Source of the DNA: Thiopseudomonas alkaliphila
Lineage (GTDB): Bacteria > Pseudomonadota > Gammaproteobacteria > Pseudomonadales > Pseudomonadaceae
Length of the DNA: 64,000 bases
Direction: 5' to 3'
Assembly (NCBI RefSeq): GCF_001267175.1
Contig: NZ_CP012358.1
Location: 2,231,001-2,295,000, forward strand
Of the stretch, positions 18,360-28,253 are shown piece after piece. The notes beneath the pieces are model-generated. The model was given only the letters and a program-made list of their open reading frames with translations. It had not been told where the DNA came from and made no database searches. Position 1 is the first letter of the stretch. Every line of letters begins with the position of its first letter. The position numbers were made by a program, and so were the translations under genes.

Positions 18360-19640
18360 ATGTATAGCAAGCCACGTCTTGTTGCTTTAAGTAGTTTTTC
18401 AGCCAGTTTATTATCACTGTTTGTTGCCGCCCAAGCGGTAGCCGGTACGGTAACCACCGATGGCCCAGATATCACCATTAAAACCAAAGGTGGGTTTGAG
18501 GCAGCGACCAGTGATAAGGCTTTTTCTTTTAAGTTGGGCGGCCGTTTACAAGCCGACTATGACCACTTTGATGGTATTTATACTAAAAATGGTAAAACCG
18601 CCAACGAAGCTTATTTTCGCCGGGCAATTTTAGAGTTATCAGGTACGGTCTACCAGGATTGGAAATACGTGATGAACATCGACTTTAATGAGTCGGGTTC
18701 TAGTAAGTGGGACGAAGCCTCGATTGCCTATACCGGCTTTAAGCCAGTAAATATCAAGGTGGGTCGTTTTGACCCAGACTTTGGTTTAGAAAAAGCCACC
18801 AGCTCCAAATGGATTAGTACCATTGAGCGCTCCATGCTGTACGACGTAGCTGACTGGGTCAATGATAAGCGCGATGGTATGGGGATTCAGGTAAGTGGCA
18901 CCCATGATATGTTCTACGGTTCGGCCGGAATTAATCGCCCCGATGGTGAGGAAGATAAAAACGGCAAAAACAAAAACACCTATAACCTGCGTGCAGTAGT
19001 AGCACCGATGGCCGAAGCAGGCAACGTACTGCACTTTGGGGTGAACTACGCTAAGCGTAATGTGGATGAGTTTGATGGTCGTATTCGCTCACGAATGGGT
19101 GTTCGTGGTACCACTGAAGACAGTAAGAATGGCCATCGTCCAACCTTCTCTAGCGCTCAAGATGGCCAGTTTGATGGTGATTCTGCCTGGGGCTTAGAAG
19201 CGGCTTATGCGGTGGGCCCATTCTCGGTGCAGGGTGAGTACTTACGTCGTGCGATTGATGCGAAAAGCGGCTCGGCCTATAAAGACCGTAAAGTGGACGC
19301 CTATAACGTGCAGCTTGCCTATACCTTAACTGGCGAACCCCGTGGCTATAAGTTAGATGGTGGTAAGTTCGATAGCATTAAGCCCAATGACAAAGACTTA
19401 GGTGCGTGGGAGTTAGTCTATCGCTATGATCACGCTAAGGTGACTGACGCTGATATGGATCAGTCTGGCAGCTTCTACGATACCAAAGGTAAGGTGCACA
19501 CCTTAGGCGTGAACTGGTATGCCAACGAGTCGATTAAAGTGTCAGCTAACTACTTGAAAGCGAAAACCACGAAAGTAACTAACGGTAATGACGATACTAA
19601 AGGTGATGGTGTGAGCCTGCGCGTACAGTACGCGTTTTAA
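18360..19640 (+). CDS. Phosphate-selective porin (OprP/OprO family)
   Basis: Outer-membrane beta-barrel of 426 residues. A signal peptide ends around QAVAG (about 29). The mature part starts with TVTTDGPDITIKTKGGFEAATSDK and continues with FKLGGRLQADYDHFDG, both typical of OprP/OprO. The last residue is phenylalanine (RVQYAF), the usual outer-membrane C-terminal signal. OprP prefers phosphate and OprO pyrophosphate; I cannot tell which applies. The near-consensus Pho box upstream supports induction by phosphate starvation. A strong terminator follows. Confidence 0.88.
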   Translation: MYSKPRLVALSSFSASLLSLFVAAQAVAGTVTTDGPDITIKTKGGFEAATSDKAFSFKLGGRLQADYDHFDGIYTKNGKTANEAYFRRAILELSGTVYQDWKYVMNIDFNESGSSKWDEASIAYTGFKPVNIKVGRFDPDFGLEKATSSKWISTIERSMLYDVADWVNDKRDGMGIQVSGTHDMFYGSAGINRPDGEEDKNGKNKNTYNLRAVVAPMAEAGNVLHFGVNYAKRNVDEFDGRIRSRMGVRGTTEDSKNGHRPTFSSAQDGQFDGDSAWGLEAAYAVGPFSVQGEYLRRAIDAKSGSAYKDRKVDAYNVQLAYTLTGEPRGYKLDGGKFDSIKPNDKDLGAWELVYRYDHAKVTDADMDQSGSFYDTKGKVHTLGVNWYANESIKVSANYLKAKTTKVTNGNDDTKGDGVSLRVQYAF

Positions 19641-19672
19641 TTAAGCACACTGGCTTCAGCTTCTACTGGTTT

Positions 19673-19700
19673 GCCCCGCTTGATGCGGGGCTTTTTTTAT
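19673..19700 (+). terminator. Rho-independent terminator after the porin gene
   Basis: GCCCCGC / GCGGGGC stem with a TTGAT loop, followed by seven T. Confidence 0.9.
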
Positions 19701-19777
19701 CTTGAGGATAAATTTTTGCCCTCTTCGCAGATACCGTACAATAGGGCAAAACCAGTGATTGAGTTAAAGAGGTTGTT

Positions 19778-20608
19778 ATGCAGCATCCTGCTGAGTTATC
19801 GCCGTTAGGCAAGCACAGTGCTTATGTGAGTCATTATGATGCAAGTTTACTGTATCCTATTGCTCGTGAAATTAAATGGGCGGCAATGGGGTTGGAGGCC
19901 GAGCAGTTGCCCTATGTGGGCGAAGATATTTGGAACTGCTATGAATTGTCTTGGTTAATGCCAACTGGTAAACCCTGTGTGGCGATGATGAGTGTACGGG
20001 TGCCGGCTAACTCACCCAATATTATTGAGTCTAAGTCATTTAAGCTGTATTTAAATTCATTCAATCAAAGCGTATTTTCCAGTACTGAACAGTTGCAGCA
20101 AGTGCTTGAGCAAGATTTATCTGCTACTGTAGGTGCTCCGGTTCAGGTTACGATCAGCTCATTAAGTGAAGCGGCAGCAGCCGGTCTGCAACAATTGGCG
20201 GGAGAATGCATTGATCGGTTAGATATCACCGTAGCTGACTATCATGCGCCAGCCCCTGAATTACTACGTTGCCAGTCAGAGGCACAGGTTGAGGCGGCTT
20301 TGCATAGCCACTTACTCAAATCCAATTGTCCTGTAACCGGTCAGCCGGATTGGGGCAGTGTAGAGGTAGTGTATCGTGGCAAAGAGTTAGATCAGGCCAG
20401 TTTTTTGGCGTATTTGGTCAGTTATCGCCAGTGTCAGGACTTTCATGAACAGTGCGCTGAGCGAATTTTTATTGATTTGTACCGATTATTACAGCCGGAG
20501 TATCTACGGGTAACCGCGCGTTATTTACGTCGTGGGGGGATTGATATTAATCCGGTGCGCTGTACCCATGCCGAAGCCTTTGCTAATCCACGCTTGGTGA
20601 GGCAGTAA
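19778..20608 (+). CDS. queF: NADPH-dependent 7-cyano-7-deazaguanine reductase
   Basis: Reduces preQ0 to preQ1 in queuosine synthesis. The 276-residue length is that of the two-lobed (YqcD-type) QueF. Visible features are the QueF motif [12 protein letters not shown] (about 87-98), which binds NADPH, and the catalytic cysteine in [16 protein letters not shown] (about C187), with the aspartate six residues later. A TACAAT box lies about 36 bases upstream of the ATG. It is followed after 3 bases by ung and probably co-transcribed with it. Confidence 0.96.
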   Translation: MQHPAELSPLGKHSAYVSHYDASLLYPIAREIKWAAMGLEAEQLPYVGEDIWNCYELSWLMPTGKPCVAMMSVRVPANSPNIIESKSFKLYLNSFNQSVFSSTEQLQQVLEQDLSATVGAPVQVTISSLSEAAAAGLQQLAGECIDRLDITVADYHAPAPELLRCQSEAQVEAALHSHLLKSNCPVTGQPDWGSVEVVYRGKELDQASFLAYLVSYRQCQDFHEQCAERIFIDLYRLLQPEYLRVTARYLRRGGIDINPVRCTHAEAFANPRLVRQ

Positions 20609-20611
20609 GTT

Positions 20612-21295
20612 ATGCGTCAACGCCCAGTACAATTAGAAGACAGCTGGAAGGCAGTGCTTGAGGGTGAGTTTACGCAGCCCTATATGGTGCAGATTTCGCA
20701 GTTTTTGCGCGATGAAATAGCTCAGGGTAAGCAAATTTATCCACCAGGGCCTTTAATGTTTAATGCCTTTACTTTAACGCCCTTGCCGCAAGTGAAGGTG
20801 GTTATTCTTGGGCAGGATCCTTATCACGGCGAAGGCCAAGCCCATGGTTTAAGCTTTTCGGTGCCTGAAGGCATCGCTATTCCGCCATCGTTATTGAATA
20901 TCTATAAAGAGTTGCAGCGTGATTTAGGCTTGGCGATTCCGAATCATGGAGACCTCACCGCTTGGGCTCAACAGGGCGTATTGTTGCTTAATACCAGCTT
21001 GAGTGTTGAGCGGGCGAATGCTGGGTCCCACGCAAAGTTGGGTTGGCAGCAGTTTACCGATAAGGTAATTGCTGCAGTCAGTGCCCAGCAACAGCACGTG
21101 GTCTTTATGCTGTGGGGGGCTCATGCTAAAAGTAAGATCGGCTTAATTGATCGCACTAAGCATCTGGTGCTGACCTCAGTCCATCCTTCACCGCTATCGG
21201 CTTACCGTGGCTTTATCGGTTGTGGGCATTTTAGCCGCTGTAATCAATTTCTCCAGCAGTCAGGTTTAACACCAATCGATTGGCAGTTAAGTTAA
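20612..21295 (+). CDS. ung: Uracil-DNA glycosylase (family 1)
   Basis: Excises uracil from DNA. The 227 residues include the catalytic loop [17 protein letters not shown] (D69 activates water), LLNTSLSVE and the C-terminal [18 protein letters not shown] minor-groove loop. It begins 3 bases after the queF stop. A GC-rich hairpin without a T tract follows before the convergent DUF4197 gene. Confidence 0.97.
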   Translation: MRQRPVQLEDSWKAVLEGEFTQPYMVQISQFLRDEIAQGKQIYPPGPLMFNAFTLTPLPQVKVVILGQDPYHGEGQAHGLSFSVPEGIAIPPSLLNIYKELQRDLGLAIPNHGDLTAWAQQGVLLLNTSLSVERANAGSHAKLGWQQFTDKVIAAVSAQQQHVVFMLWGAHAKSKIGLIDRTKHLVLTSVHPSPLSAYRGFIGCGHFSRCNQFLQQSGLTPIDWQLS

Positions 21296-21313
21296 CTCAG
21301 CCTATGAGTATCG

Positions 21314-21343
21314 CATTCGCCGCTGGGTATGCAGCGGCGAATG
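21314..21343. terminator. Strong hairpin between convergent ung and DUF4197 genes
   Basis: CATTCGCCGCTG / CAGCGGCGAATG around a GGTATG loop. The stem is long and GC-rich but has no T run on either side. It could mark 3' ends by stabilising them or act in Rho-dependent termination. Confidence 0.5.
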
Positions 21344-21353
21344 GGCGTCTGTA

Positions 21354-22037
21354 TTACTTGAAGCGATCAAGTAATTTGCTGGCAGCCGAAGTGGCCGCTT
21401 CAGCTGGGTTTTCACGCAGATAAGCTTCTTTATCACCCAATACCTTAAATAAGCCATCTAGGGCTTGATCGGTAATGTAGCCCTCTAGCGAGGTATCTTG
21501 TTGTTTAACCAGGCCTAAGCTTGAAGCTTGTGCTGCTAAGGCATTGTATTGCTGTAGCGCGCCGGTTTGATTGGTGGCTTGCTGAATTTTTGGCAATAGC
21601 TGTTGCTTAAGCTGGCTGCGGCTGGTTTTTTCTAAATACAAAGTGGCCGAGTTATTGGCGCCACTTAAGATTTGCTTAGAATCCGCTATAGTTAACTGAT
21701 TAATGGACTGCATCAATAATTGTTTGACGGCTGGAATAGAGGCTTCGGCGGCTTGGTTAATTCCTTGTTCTAGGGTATTAATTTGCTTGCCTAAGCCCAT
21801 GTTTTTTAAGGTTTTTGCCGCTTTTCCTATGTTGCCCGGAATTTCAATGCGAACCTCGGGGTTATTGTTATAGCCGCCGGGTTGGCTTAGCTGTTTAATG
21901 GCCATGTCGGCACCTTGTTCTAGTACGGCATTAATTCCAGCTCCGGCGGTATTTTGGGTGAGGTCGCCTAAGGTCAGGGCATGGGCTTGCCAGCTAAACA
22001 GTAAACTGGCGCTTAAAAGCAGAGCTTTCTTCATCAT
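21354..22037 (-). CDS. DUF4197 periplasmic protein
   Basis: A 227-residue protein with an N-terminal signal peptide (KKALLLSASLLFSWQAHA, cleavage near residue 20). A helical body follows with QGADMAIKQLSQPGGYNNNPEVRIEIPG, the N-terminal signature of DUF4197, and YITDQALDGLFKVLGDKEAYLRENPA near the end. No function is established for the family. The gene is 33 bases downstream of the lipoprotein gene on the same strand and probably shares its transcript. Confidence 0.82.
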   Translation of the reverse strand: MMKKALLLSASLLFSWQAHALTLGDLTQNTAGAGINAVLEQGADMAIKQLSQPGGYNNNPEVRIEIPGNIGKAAKTLKNMGLGKQINTLEQGINQAAEASIPAVKQLLMQSINQLTIADSKQILSGANNSATLYLEKTSRSQLKQQLLPKIQQATNQTGALQQYNALAAQASSLGLVKQQDTSLEGYITDQALDGLFKVLGDKEAYLRENPAEAATSAASKLLDRFK

Positions 22038-22070
22038 ATAGATTTCCTTGAGTTAAATTGCGGCAATGGC

Positions 22071-22724
22071 TTACTGGCGTTGCAGTCCAGGATAAGCACA
22101 GCCTTGCAGTTGTTGAGCCTGAGCAAATTGCACCTTGGCTTGCCAAGCACTGGTAGTGCCAGACATGGAGTCAATACATTGCGTAGGGGTAAGGAGTAAT
22201 TGAAAATTAATTTGTGGGTCACTGCTGCTAATACTGATAGCGCCGCTGGGCAGGGTGGTTTCGATAAAAGGAATGGCTTCTGCCGGCTGATTAAACTGCT
22301 CAAACAGTAAGCCATTTTTTTCTAGGGTAATCATCCAGCCTGGCTCATTGCCGTAAGCGCGGAAAAATAGCTGTTTAAACTTAGGGTCAGTACAGTCATG
22401 ACCTTCGGCTTGTAGGCGGTGCAAGGTGCTAGGAATGAATTGCTGTTGTTCGATGCGGCCGCTGCTGTCGAAAAAGCTGCCTGAGCGAATAATTTCCTCA
22501 GGTGCACCTTGGCTGATAGCTTGTAAATCAGCATTACTGAGCGTTAGGGGTGGCTGATCCCAACACGAGTTGAGTTGCCAGCTACCATCACTTTTTTGCT
22601 CTAGCATGCCCTGTACCCGTGATTGATGATCAGTTGCTGGGCGAGAGGAGGGTGTTAATAAATTACAACCGCTTAATAGGGTAATGGATAACCAAGTAAT
22701 GAGAGAGAGCTTAACAGGCTTCAT
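22071..22724 (-). CDS. Putative lipoprotein with COG3650-type domains
   Basis: A 217-residue protein with a lipobox TLLSGC (Cys about 20), so it is probably lipid-anchored. It contains an FFRAYGNEPGWMITLEKNGLL block (about 122-142). This F.A.GNEPGW pattern is shared by uncharacterised COG3650-like envelope proteins. A C-terminal segment with CIDSMSGTTSAWQAKV and QGCAYPG suggests a disulfide pair. Function unknown. It lies upstream of the DUF4197 gene and faces away from the tRNA terminator. Confidence 0.65.
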   Translation of the reverse strand: MKPVKLSLITWLSITLLSGCNLLTPSSRPATDHQSRVQGMLEQKSDGSWQLNSCWDQPPLTLSNADLQAISQGAPEEIIRSGSFFDSSGRIEQQQFIPSTLHRLQAEGHDCTDPKFKQLFFRAYGNEPGWMITLEKNGLLFEQFNQPAEAIPFIETTLPSGAISISSSDPQINFQLLLTPTQCIDSMSGTTSAWQAKVQFAQAQQLQGCAYPGLQRQ

Positions 22725-22872
22725 GAATGACCCAATAAATATAGGAAAGAGAAGAGTATAACCCTGATCTAGACCAGTACTGCTGTAGATAGTTTAAGTT
22801 GGAATTATCTACTGTGGTTAACACAGCTGCTGTAGATCATGCAGAAACTGAAACGATATTTTTAATCAGGCA

Positions 22873-22911
22873 TAAAAAAAGCCCTTAAGATATTTAATCT
22901 TAAGGGCTTTT
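22873..22911 (-). terminator. Terminator of the tRNA-Gly/tRNA-Cys unit
   Basis: AAAAGCCCTTAAGAT / ATCTTAAGGGCTTTT stem. On the minus strand it is followed by a run of T (plus-strand AAAAAAA at 22873-22879). Confidence 0.9.
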
Positions 22912-22914
22912 GTT

Positions 22915-22988
22915 TGGAGGCCGAGGTCGGAATCGAACCGGCGTTGACGGATTTGCAATCCGCTGCATCACCACTCTGCCACCCGGCC
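22915..22988 (-). tRNA. tRNA-Cys (GCA)
   Basis: Reading the minus strand gives a 74-base cloverleaf beginning GGCCGGGTGGCAGAG. The anticodon loop is GGATTGCAAATCC, and the T arm GGTTCGATTCC is followed by an encoded CCA. The acceptor stem GGCCGGG pairs with CTCGGCC, with G-T allowance. It is the second tRNA of a two-gene unit 44 bases after tRNA-Gly. Confidence 0.95.
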
Positions 22989-23032
22989 TAAAACTAAAAC
23001 GCCGCCATTATTATAGCGGCGCTTACAAAACT

Positions 23033-23108
<76 letters not shown>

Positions 23109-23129
23109 ATGTCTTGGTAACAGGACGAC

Positions 23130-23157
23130 ATTATAGAGGCTAAAATTAATTCGTCAA
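23130..23157 (-). promoter_or_regulatory. Sigma-70 promoter of the tRNA-Gly/Cys unit
   Basis: On the minus strand TTGACG (23157-23152) and a perfect TATAAT (23135-23130) are separated by 16 bases, ending 21 bases before the tRNA-Gly 5' end. The position and near-consensus boxes make this a convincing stable-RNA promoter. Confidence 0.82.
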
Positions 23158-23175
23158 GTCTTTGATTTAAAAAAG

Positions 23176-23679
23176 TTACTTTTCTAAATCAGTAGCCAAT
23201 TGCTCAAGGCTATGGGCTTGGGTGGTGTGCTCATCACCGCGCCAGATACGGTATTGCAGCTCAATATCTTGTGGTGTGTAAACCACTACCGGCAGTTTGC
23301 TGTTATAGCGAACTAAGCCAAGCCCCGTATTGACTTGAACAAAGGCTGGTTTTTTTTCTTGATCAGGTGGACAAGCCATTAAGGTTGAAGCAGGACCCTT
23401 CACTTCGGATAATACATAGTAGCTATAACCCCAGCCTTGCAGATCTTTTTCTTCTAGGTCGCCACCAAAAAACTGGCGATTGCAGTCAACTTCAAGGGTT
23501 TTGCCAGGAATTAGCTCCAGCTTTAACAATTCTTCTTGCTCAGCTTGTGGGAGTTGAATCACATGCCGAGTCATTCCAGGCTCTGCATTGGGAAAGGCAT
23601 TTAATTGCTTTTTAAAATCAGACTCAGCCATCACTGCACTACTCGCAACTAATAAGGATAAGGCTAAAATACGTTGCAT
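23176..23679 (-). CDS. eco: Ecotin, periplasmic serine protease inhibitor
   Basis: Dimeric inhibitor of trypsin-like proteases. A signal peptide ends at VMA, and the mature protein starts [12 protein letters not shown]. Ecotin signatures are [22 protein letters not shown] and the reactive loop ASTLMACPP. Its methionine falls at mature position 83, next to the P1 Met84 of E. coli ecotin. The two cysteines (DCNR and MACPP) correspond to the conserved disulfide. I chose the ATG at 23679 because GGAG lies 7 bases upstream; the ATG at 23685 is only 1 base from it. The gene sits between pgsA and the tRNA genes. Confidence 0.92.
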   Translation of the reverse strand: MQRILALSLLVASSAVMAESDFKKQLNAFPNAEPGMTRHVIQLPQAEQEELLKLELIPGKTLEVDCNRQFFGGDLEEKDLQGWGYSYYVLSEVKGPASTLMACPPDQEKKPAFVQVNTGLGLVRYNSKLPVVVYTPQDIELQYRIWRGDEHTTQAHSLEQLATDLEK

Positions 23680-23744
23680 GGACATTCTCCAGTATCGGTC
23701 TTGATTAAATAACAGTGGCTTAGACCAAGGACTTGGTTAAAGGT

Positions 23745-24308
23745 TTATTTTTTATTTGGCGCTGTAGGCTTTAAGTGGGGACCCGCAGCAATGAGGTACA
23801 CCAGCATCGACCACAGGGTTAAGATTGCTGAAATCACTAATAACCCATAACCCAGTTTCACCCAAAGGGTAGGTTTGGGAGGATTGGCCAATAATACGAA
23901 TAAAGCGGCCATTTGTGCTGCAGTTTTCCATTTGCCAATATTAGAAACAGCTACTTGGGCGCGGGCGCCTAACTCAGCCATCCATTCTCGTAGGGCCGAG
24001 ACCACAATTTCACGGCTAATAATAATCGCCGCCGGAATCGTCAGCCACAACGTCGAGTGATGTGCAACTAACAGCACCAGAGCAACCGCAACCAGTAATT
24101 TATCGGCAACGGGGTCTAAAAAAGCGCCAAAGGGGGTGTTTTGCTTCCAGCGCCTAGCTAAATAACCATCGAGCCAGTCGGTAATACTGGCTAAGCCAAA
24201 AATAGCCGCTGCCGTCCAATAGCTCCAGCTAAAGGGTAGGCAATAAAAGAGCACTAAAAAGGGAATTAGCAGTACTCTCAGCGAGGTTAAAATATTTGGG
24301 ATATTCAT
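23745..24308 (-). CDS. pgsA: CDP-diacylglycerol-glycerol-3-phosphate 3-phosphatidyltransferase
   Basis: Inner-membrane enzyme of phosphatidylglycerol synthesis. It carries the CDP-alcohol phosphotransferase motif [11 protein letters not shown] followed by [11 protein letters not shown], with the catalytic aspartates. Several transmembrane segments follow. The canonical start [12 protein letters not shown] at 24308 gives 187 residues; a longer reading from 24329 adds MVLITFS and is less likely. It lies 22 bases after uvrC, as in other Pseudomonas and E. coli relatives. Confidence 0.95.
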   Translation of the reverse strand: MNIPNILTSLRVLLIPFLVLFYCLPFSWSYWTAAAIFGLASITDWLDGYLARRWKQNTPFGAFLDPVADKLLVAVALVLLVAHHSTLWLTIPAAIIISREIVVSALREWMAELGARAQVAVSNIGKWKTAAQMAALFVLLANPPKPTLWVKLGYGLLVISAILTLWSMLVYLIAAGPHLKPTAPNKK

Positions 24309-24330
24309 AGAGAAAGTGATTAAGACCAAA

Positions 24331-26154
24331 CTAGTGACTATGAAGGGCTGCGTAGATAGTTTCCGCTAGTGTACGACTTATCCCCGGTGTTTTGGAAATT
24401 TCTTCAATACTGGCGCGGGACAACTCTTGCAAACCACCAAATTGTTTTAACAGTTCACGCCGTCGCTTTGGCCCCACATTAGGAATGCCTTCTAAAGGTG
24501 AAGTGCGTCGTGCTTTACCACGTCGTGCGCGGTGTCCAGTAATAGCAAAGCGGTGCGCTTCATCACGAATATGTTGGATTAAGTGCAAAGCAGGTGAGTG
24601 GCTAGGCAGGGTGAACTCATGCTCAATTGAGTTAAGGTACAAAGTTTCAAGGCCAGGTTTACGGGTCACACCTTTAGCAATGCCAAGTAATGTAATGTCA
24701 TTTAAAGCCAGTTCGTTAAGTACCGCTTTGGCCATTTGCAATTGACCTTTACCACCATCAATAATCAACAAGTCCGGCAATTTAGCGTCAGCTTGCTTAC
24801 TAGCTTTAGCTAAACGGCGCTCTAAGGCTTGTTGCATAGCAGCATAATCATCACCGGCGGTTACACCTGCAATATTGTATAGACGGTAGTCTGACTTCAG
24901 TGGCCCATCTGGGCCAAATACGACACAAGAGGCCACGGTTGCTTCGCCACTGGAGTGACTAATATCAAAGCATTCTAAACGCTCGGGTGTGCTGTCTAGC
25001 TGCAGTGCTTGGGTGAGCTTATCAAAGCGATCGGCGATTTGTGATTTGTCGGCGAGCTGAGTTTGTAGGGCATGTTCGGCATTGGTTTGGGCCAGTTGTA
25101 GCCAGCGCAGGCGATTGCCGCGAACCGTATGCAGTAACTCAATTTTTTTCTGGTGCTCGGCTGATAATGCCTCGGTCAGGGCGGTACGGTCGTCCAGAGC
25201 TAAGTTAGTGATTAAGGTATTGGGTAGGTCACGTTCAGCGCCTGTTAGGTAGAGCTGGGCAATAAAGGCCGTAAGAATTTCGCTATCAGTTGATTCTAAA
25301 GCAAGTTTTGGATAGTAATTTTTACTGCCTAAGACTCGACCATCGCGTACCTTAATCAGGTGTACTGAAGCAACGCCGGCATTGCTGGCTAAGGCAATCA
25401 CATCGACATTGCCATGGCCGCCTTCCATCGATTGCTGATCTTGCACACGTCTAAGGGCTGAAATTTGGTCACGAATCACCGCTGCCTGCTCGAAATCTAG
25501 CTGCTTTGCCGCTTGCTCCATATGGGTTTTTAACTCATCAGTTAGGGCATGACTGCGACCGGTCAAAAATAATTTAGAGTGCCTTACATCTTGAGCATAT
25601 TCATCGGCCTCGACTAAGCCGACACAGGGTGCTTTGCAGCGTTTAATTTGATACTGCAGGCAGGGGCGGCTGCGATTTTTAAAAAAAGTGTTATCGCACT
25701 GGCGAACCTGAAAGGTTTTTTGTAGTAAGTTTAAACTTTCGCGAATGGCTACGCGGCTTGGGTATGGCCCAAAAATTTCACCTTGGGGTTTTTTCTTGCC
25801 TAGATGGATACTGAGACGGGGAAAAGGGTCATTAGAGAGCAAGACATAGGGATAAGACTTATCATCGCGCAGCAAAATATTATAGGGCGGGCGAGATTGC
25901 TTAATCAGCGTTTGTTCAAGTAATAGCGCTTCGGTTTCATTATGAGTGAGTGTGACTGCAATGCGCGCTATTTTTTTGACTAAGGCTGCGGTCTTCGGCG
26001 CTAGCTGTTGGGTTTTAAAGTAACTGCTGAGCCGGTTTTTCAGGTTTTTGGCTTTGCCGACATAGAGAAGTTGGTCATTTGCATCAAACATTCGATAGAC
26101 GCCAGGGTGCTGGCTGCAACTGGCAAGAAAAGCTGAGACATCAAATACAGTCAT
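24331..26154 (-). CDS. uvrC: Excinuclease ABC subunit C
   Basis: Makes both incisions in nucleotide excision repair. From the ATG at 26154 it has 607 residues. Features in order: an N-terminal GIY-YIG nuclease domain ([23 protein letters not shown]), a cysteine-containing region around [15 protein letters not shown], a UVR domain ([19 protein letters not shown]), an RNase H-like second nuclease domain ([22 protein letters not shown]) and C-terminal helix-hairpin-helix motifs ([19 protein letters not shown]). It starts 4 bases after gacA ends, so they are almost certainly co-transcribed. Confidence 0.97.
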   Translation of the reverse strand: MTVFDVSAFLASCSQHPGVYRMFDANDQLLYVGKAKNLKNRLSSYFKTQQLAPKTAALVKKIARIAVTLTHNETEALLLEQTLIKQSRPPYNILLRDDKSYPYVLLSNDPFPRLSIHLGKKKPQGEIFGPYPSRVAIRESLNLLQKTFQVRQCDNTFFKNRSRPCLQYQIKRCKAPCVGLVEADEYAQDVRHSKLFLTGRSHALTDELKTHMEQAAKQLDFEQAAVIRDQISALRRVQDQQSMEGGHGNVDVIALASNAGVASVHLIKVRDGRVLGSKNYYPKLALESTDSEILTAFIAQLYLTGAERDLPNTLITNLALDDRTALTEALSAEHQKKIELLHTVRGNRLRWLQLAQTNAEHALQTQLADKSQIADRFDKLTQALQLDSTPERLECFDISHSSGEATVASCVVFGPDGPLKSDYRLYNIAGVTAGDDYAAMQQALERRLAKASKQADAKLPDLLIIDGGKGQLQMAKAVLNELALNDITLLGIAKGVTRKPGLETLYLNSIEHEFTLPSHSPALHLIQHIRDEAHRFAITGHRARRGKARRTSPLEGIPNVGPKRRRELLKQFGGLQELSRASIEEISKTPGISRTLAETIYAALHSH

Positions 26155-26158
26155 AATT

Positions 26159-26800
26159 TTATGATTGGACTTCAATAAGCCCATGCTTAATCGCCAGATG
26201 AGTTAGCTTAACATCACTGTCGATAGCTAGTTTTTCAAAGGCGCGATAGCGATAGGTGTTAATCGTCTTGGGCGAGACACAAAATAAGTCGGATAATTCT
26301 TGTGCCTTATGACCTTGAGCAATCATTAAACAGACTTCTAGTTCACGACTGGACAAGGTTGAAAATGGACATTCAGGAGCACTCTTTAAATGATTTAAGG
26401 CTAAACGATGGGAGTGCTCAGGGCTCAGATAGTACTCATTTTTTATCACTTTGTTAATCGCAGAGATTAGCTCTTCTGGCGGCGCGCCTTTAGTCAGAAA
26501 ACCTTTGGCGCCAATCTCAAATAAGCGTTCGAGATAAGTTTGATCATCGCAGGCAGTGACCGCGATAATCTTGGTATCAGGTAAGCGCTCCATGATTTTA
26601 CGGGTCGCTTCTAAACCGCCCATACCCGGCATGCGAATATCCATCAAGATAACATGGGGCTGCAATTGACTGGCCAGCGTGTAAGCCTGCTCACCGCTGT
26701 TGGCAGTTCCAACCACATTAAATGTTGGAATACCTTCTAGCATACTGGTAATTCCAAGACACACCAGATCATGGTCATCAACGACTAAAACTTTTATCAC
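26159..26800 (-). CDS. gacA: Response regulator GacA (UvrY)
   Basis: Two-component regulator of 213 residues. The receiver domain has D8/D9, phospho-acceptor D54 in [10 protein letters not shown] and the conserved lysine in [11 protein letters not shown]. The C-terminal LuxR-type helix-turn-helix is [33 protein letters not shown] (too long to quote in one piece here but visible at about residues 148-180). Confidence 0.
   Translation of the reverse strand: MIKVLVVDDHDLVCLGITSMLEGIPTFNVVGTANSGEQAYTLASQLQPHVILMDIRMPGMGGLEATRKIMERLPDTKIIAVTACDDQTYLERLFEIGAKGFLTKGAPPEELISAINKVIKNEYYLSPEHSHRLALNHLKSAPECPFSTLSSRELEVCLMIAQGHKAQELSDLFCVSPKTINTYRYRAFEKLAIDSDVKLTHLAIKHGLIEVQS
26159..26800 (-). CDS. gacA: Response regulator GacA (UvrY), partner of GacS
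   Basis: Two-component regulator of 213 residues. Residues 1-120 form a receiver domain with acidic D8/D9, phospho-acceptor D54 in ILMDIRMPG and the conserved lysine in GFLTKGAPP. Residues 145-205 form a LuxR-type helix-turn-helix ([33 protein letters not shown]). In Pseudomonas GacA activates the small RNAs that titrate RsmA/RsmE; none of those RNAs was found here. Its kinase GacS starts at the left edge of the window. The gacA-uvrC-pgsA order is conserved. The upstream 328 bases hold its promoter. Confidence 0.95.
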   Translation of the reverse strand: MIKVLVVDDHDLVCLGITSMLEGIPTFNVVGTANSGEQAYTLASQLQPHVILMDIRMPGMGGLEATRKIMERLPDTKIIAVTACDDQTYLERLFEIGAKGFLTKGAPPEELISAINKVIKNEYYLSPEHSHRLALNHLKSAPECPFSTLSSRELEVCLMIAQGHKAQELSDLFCVSPKTINTYRYRAFEKLAIDSDVKLTHLAIKHGLIEVQS

Positions 26801-26998
26801 TAACCACCTCGCAAATAGGATAGAGATTGCTAGAAAGTGAGCGAGTTACTTAGAAAACATAACGACCTGAGTGGGCTAAACTAAGATGCGCTTTTCATTA
26901 TTTGGCAAGACTAACCAAATCTCTCAAAGACCGCTCTTCAACTAAATACTAAGTCTGTAGTGACTACTTTTGTAAAGTTGGTCATGCATTGTAACAAA

Positions 26999-27020
26999 AT
27001 CCTAGCTGAATCCTAGCTGA
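26999..27020. repeat. Perfect 11-base tandem repeat upstream of rnd/gacA
   Basis: ATCCTAGCTGA occurs twice head to tail, about 110 bases before rnd and 200 before gacA. The 11-base period puts both copies on the same DNA face, which would suit a regulator. A chance replication duplication is equally possible. Confidence 0.6.
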
Positions 27021-27095
27021 ACGTCAGTTAGACGCGGACCAAAGCTATTAGGGCACTTAGCTGCTGGAAGAACTACGTATTTAGCTCGAGATAGG

Positions 27096-27101
27096 TATAA
27101 T
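27096..27101 (+). promoter_or_regulatory. Possible -10 box of rnd
   Basis: A perfect TATAAT stands 28 bases upstream of the proposed GTG start. No good -35 is visible. Confidence 0.4.
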
Positions 27102-27128
27102 CGGCGGCCTATTAGAGGAGTGAAATCA

Positions 27129-28253
27129 GTGTCTATAGATATTCAATGGGTGACTAGCGATCAAGAGCTAAGTGAGAAGTGTGCGCAATGGGCAAAATTA
27201 AGCTACTTAGCCGTCGACACTGAGTTTATTCGAGTGAGTACCTTTTATCCTATTGCTGGCTTAATTCAACTCAGTGATGGGCAGAGTGTTTTTCTGATTG
27301 ACCCTTTGTTAATTACAGACTGGCAGCCTTTTAAAGAGCTATTAGAAAGCAAGCAGGTGATCAAGGTGTTACATGCTTGCGGTGAAGATTTGGAAGTCTT
27401 TGCTAGGTTAATGGAGGCAAGGCCACAGCGTCTTTTTGATACTCAGATTGCGGCTGGGTTATTAAATATTGGCTTTTCTATGGGCTACTCACGGCTGGTG
27501 CAGGCATTGTTACATATTGAACTGCCCAAGGGAGAAACCCGTTCTGACTGGCTCCAGCGTCCACTGAGTGAGACCCAAGTGCTGTATGCAGCTCAAGATA
27601 CGTTGTACTTAGTCCAGGTTTATTTGCAGTTAGCTGAGCGCTTATCAGCAGAAAAGCTACAGTGGCTATTTGAAGATGGTGATACCTTGGTGCAGCTACA
27701 TACAGCCAAGTCAGAGCCCGAGCTGCGCTGGCAACTGATTAAGCAGGCTTGGAAGCTAAATCGTCAGCAGCTAGGAGTGCTGCAGCATTTAACGGCGTGG
27801 CGTGAAGAGCAGGCGATGAGCCGTGACGTGCCGCGTAGTCGCGTACTGAAAGATAGCTCGTTATATGCTTTAGCTGAACAGCAGCCGACTAGCCTCTATC
27901 AGCTATCAGACATTGTAGATATGCATCCTAATACCATACGCCGTGAAGGGGCTAAGGTTTTAAGCTTGATTCAGCAAGCGCTAAAAAAGCCCGCCGAGCA
28001 GTGGCCAGAGTCACTGCCACAGCCGTTAACAGTGACCGAGGCTAAGCAGCTGAAGAAGCTTCATCGTTGGGCAAAACTACAGGCGCAGCAGTTAGACATT
28101 GCGCCAGAAATGATGGTGAAAAAGAAATGCCTAGAGGCATTGCTAAGAAGTGGCTTGGAAACAGGATACTATCAGTTACCCGAAAGTTTATCGGGTTGGA
28201 GAAGACAGCAGCTAGGTGATTTACTCCTAGACCGTTTGCAGGAAAACGTCTGA
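27129..28253 (+). CDS. rnd: Ribonuclease D
   Basis: 3'-5' exoribonuclease for tRNA maturation. The DEDD motifs are visible: [11 protein letters not shown] (Exo I), [13 protein letters not shown] (Exo II) and [13 protein letters not shown] (Exo III). An HRDC domain follows (about 210-290, [22 protein letters not shown]). I prefer the GTG at 27129 because GAGGAG (27115-27120) is 8 bases upstream; the GTG at 27120 overlaps that ribosome site. It is about 374 residues. The last base of its stop codon is the first base of ycgL. Confidence 0.94.
   Translation: MSIDIQWVTSDQELSEKCAQWAKLSYLAVDTEFIRVSTFYPIAGLIQLSDGQSVFLIDPLLITDWQPFKELLESKQVIKVLHACGEDLEVFARLMEARPQRLFDTQIAAGLLNIGFSMGYSRLVQALLHIELPKGETRSDWLQRPLSETQVLYAAQDTLYLVQVYLQLAERLSAEKLQWLFEDGDTLVQLHTAKSEPELRWQLIKQAWKLNRQQLGVLQHLTAWREEQAMSRDVPRSRVLKDSSLYALAEQQPTSLYQLSDIVDMHPNTIRREGAKVLSLIQQALKKPAEQWPESLPQPLTVTEAKQLKKLHRWAKLQAQQLDIAPEMMVKKKCLEALLRSGLETGYYQLPESLSGWRRQQLGDLLLDRLQENV

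Larger units (their letters stand above)
26801..27128. other. Intergenic region between divergent gacA and rnd
   Basis: A 328-base non-coding stretch. It contains a perfect 11-base tandem repeat (26999-27020), a TATAAT at 27096-27101 that is a plausible -10 for rnd, and GAGGAG at 27115-27120 as the rnd ribosome site. I saw no open frame of interest, tRNA or clear terminator here. Confidence 0.6.

Noticed and set aside
26159..26800. One of the two entries given for gacA (the one with confidence 0)
   Set aside because: It is a duplicate draft of the same gene; the entry with confidence 0.95 is the annotation to use.
26801..27128. A Gac-controlled small RNA (RsmY/RsmZ type) near gacA
   Set aside because: No GacA-box-like palindrome followed by repeated GGA-loop hairpins and a terminator was seen.
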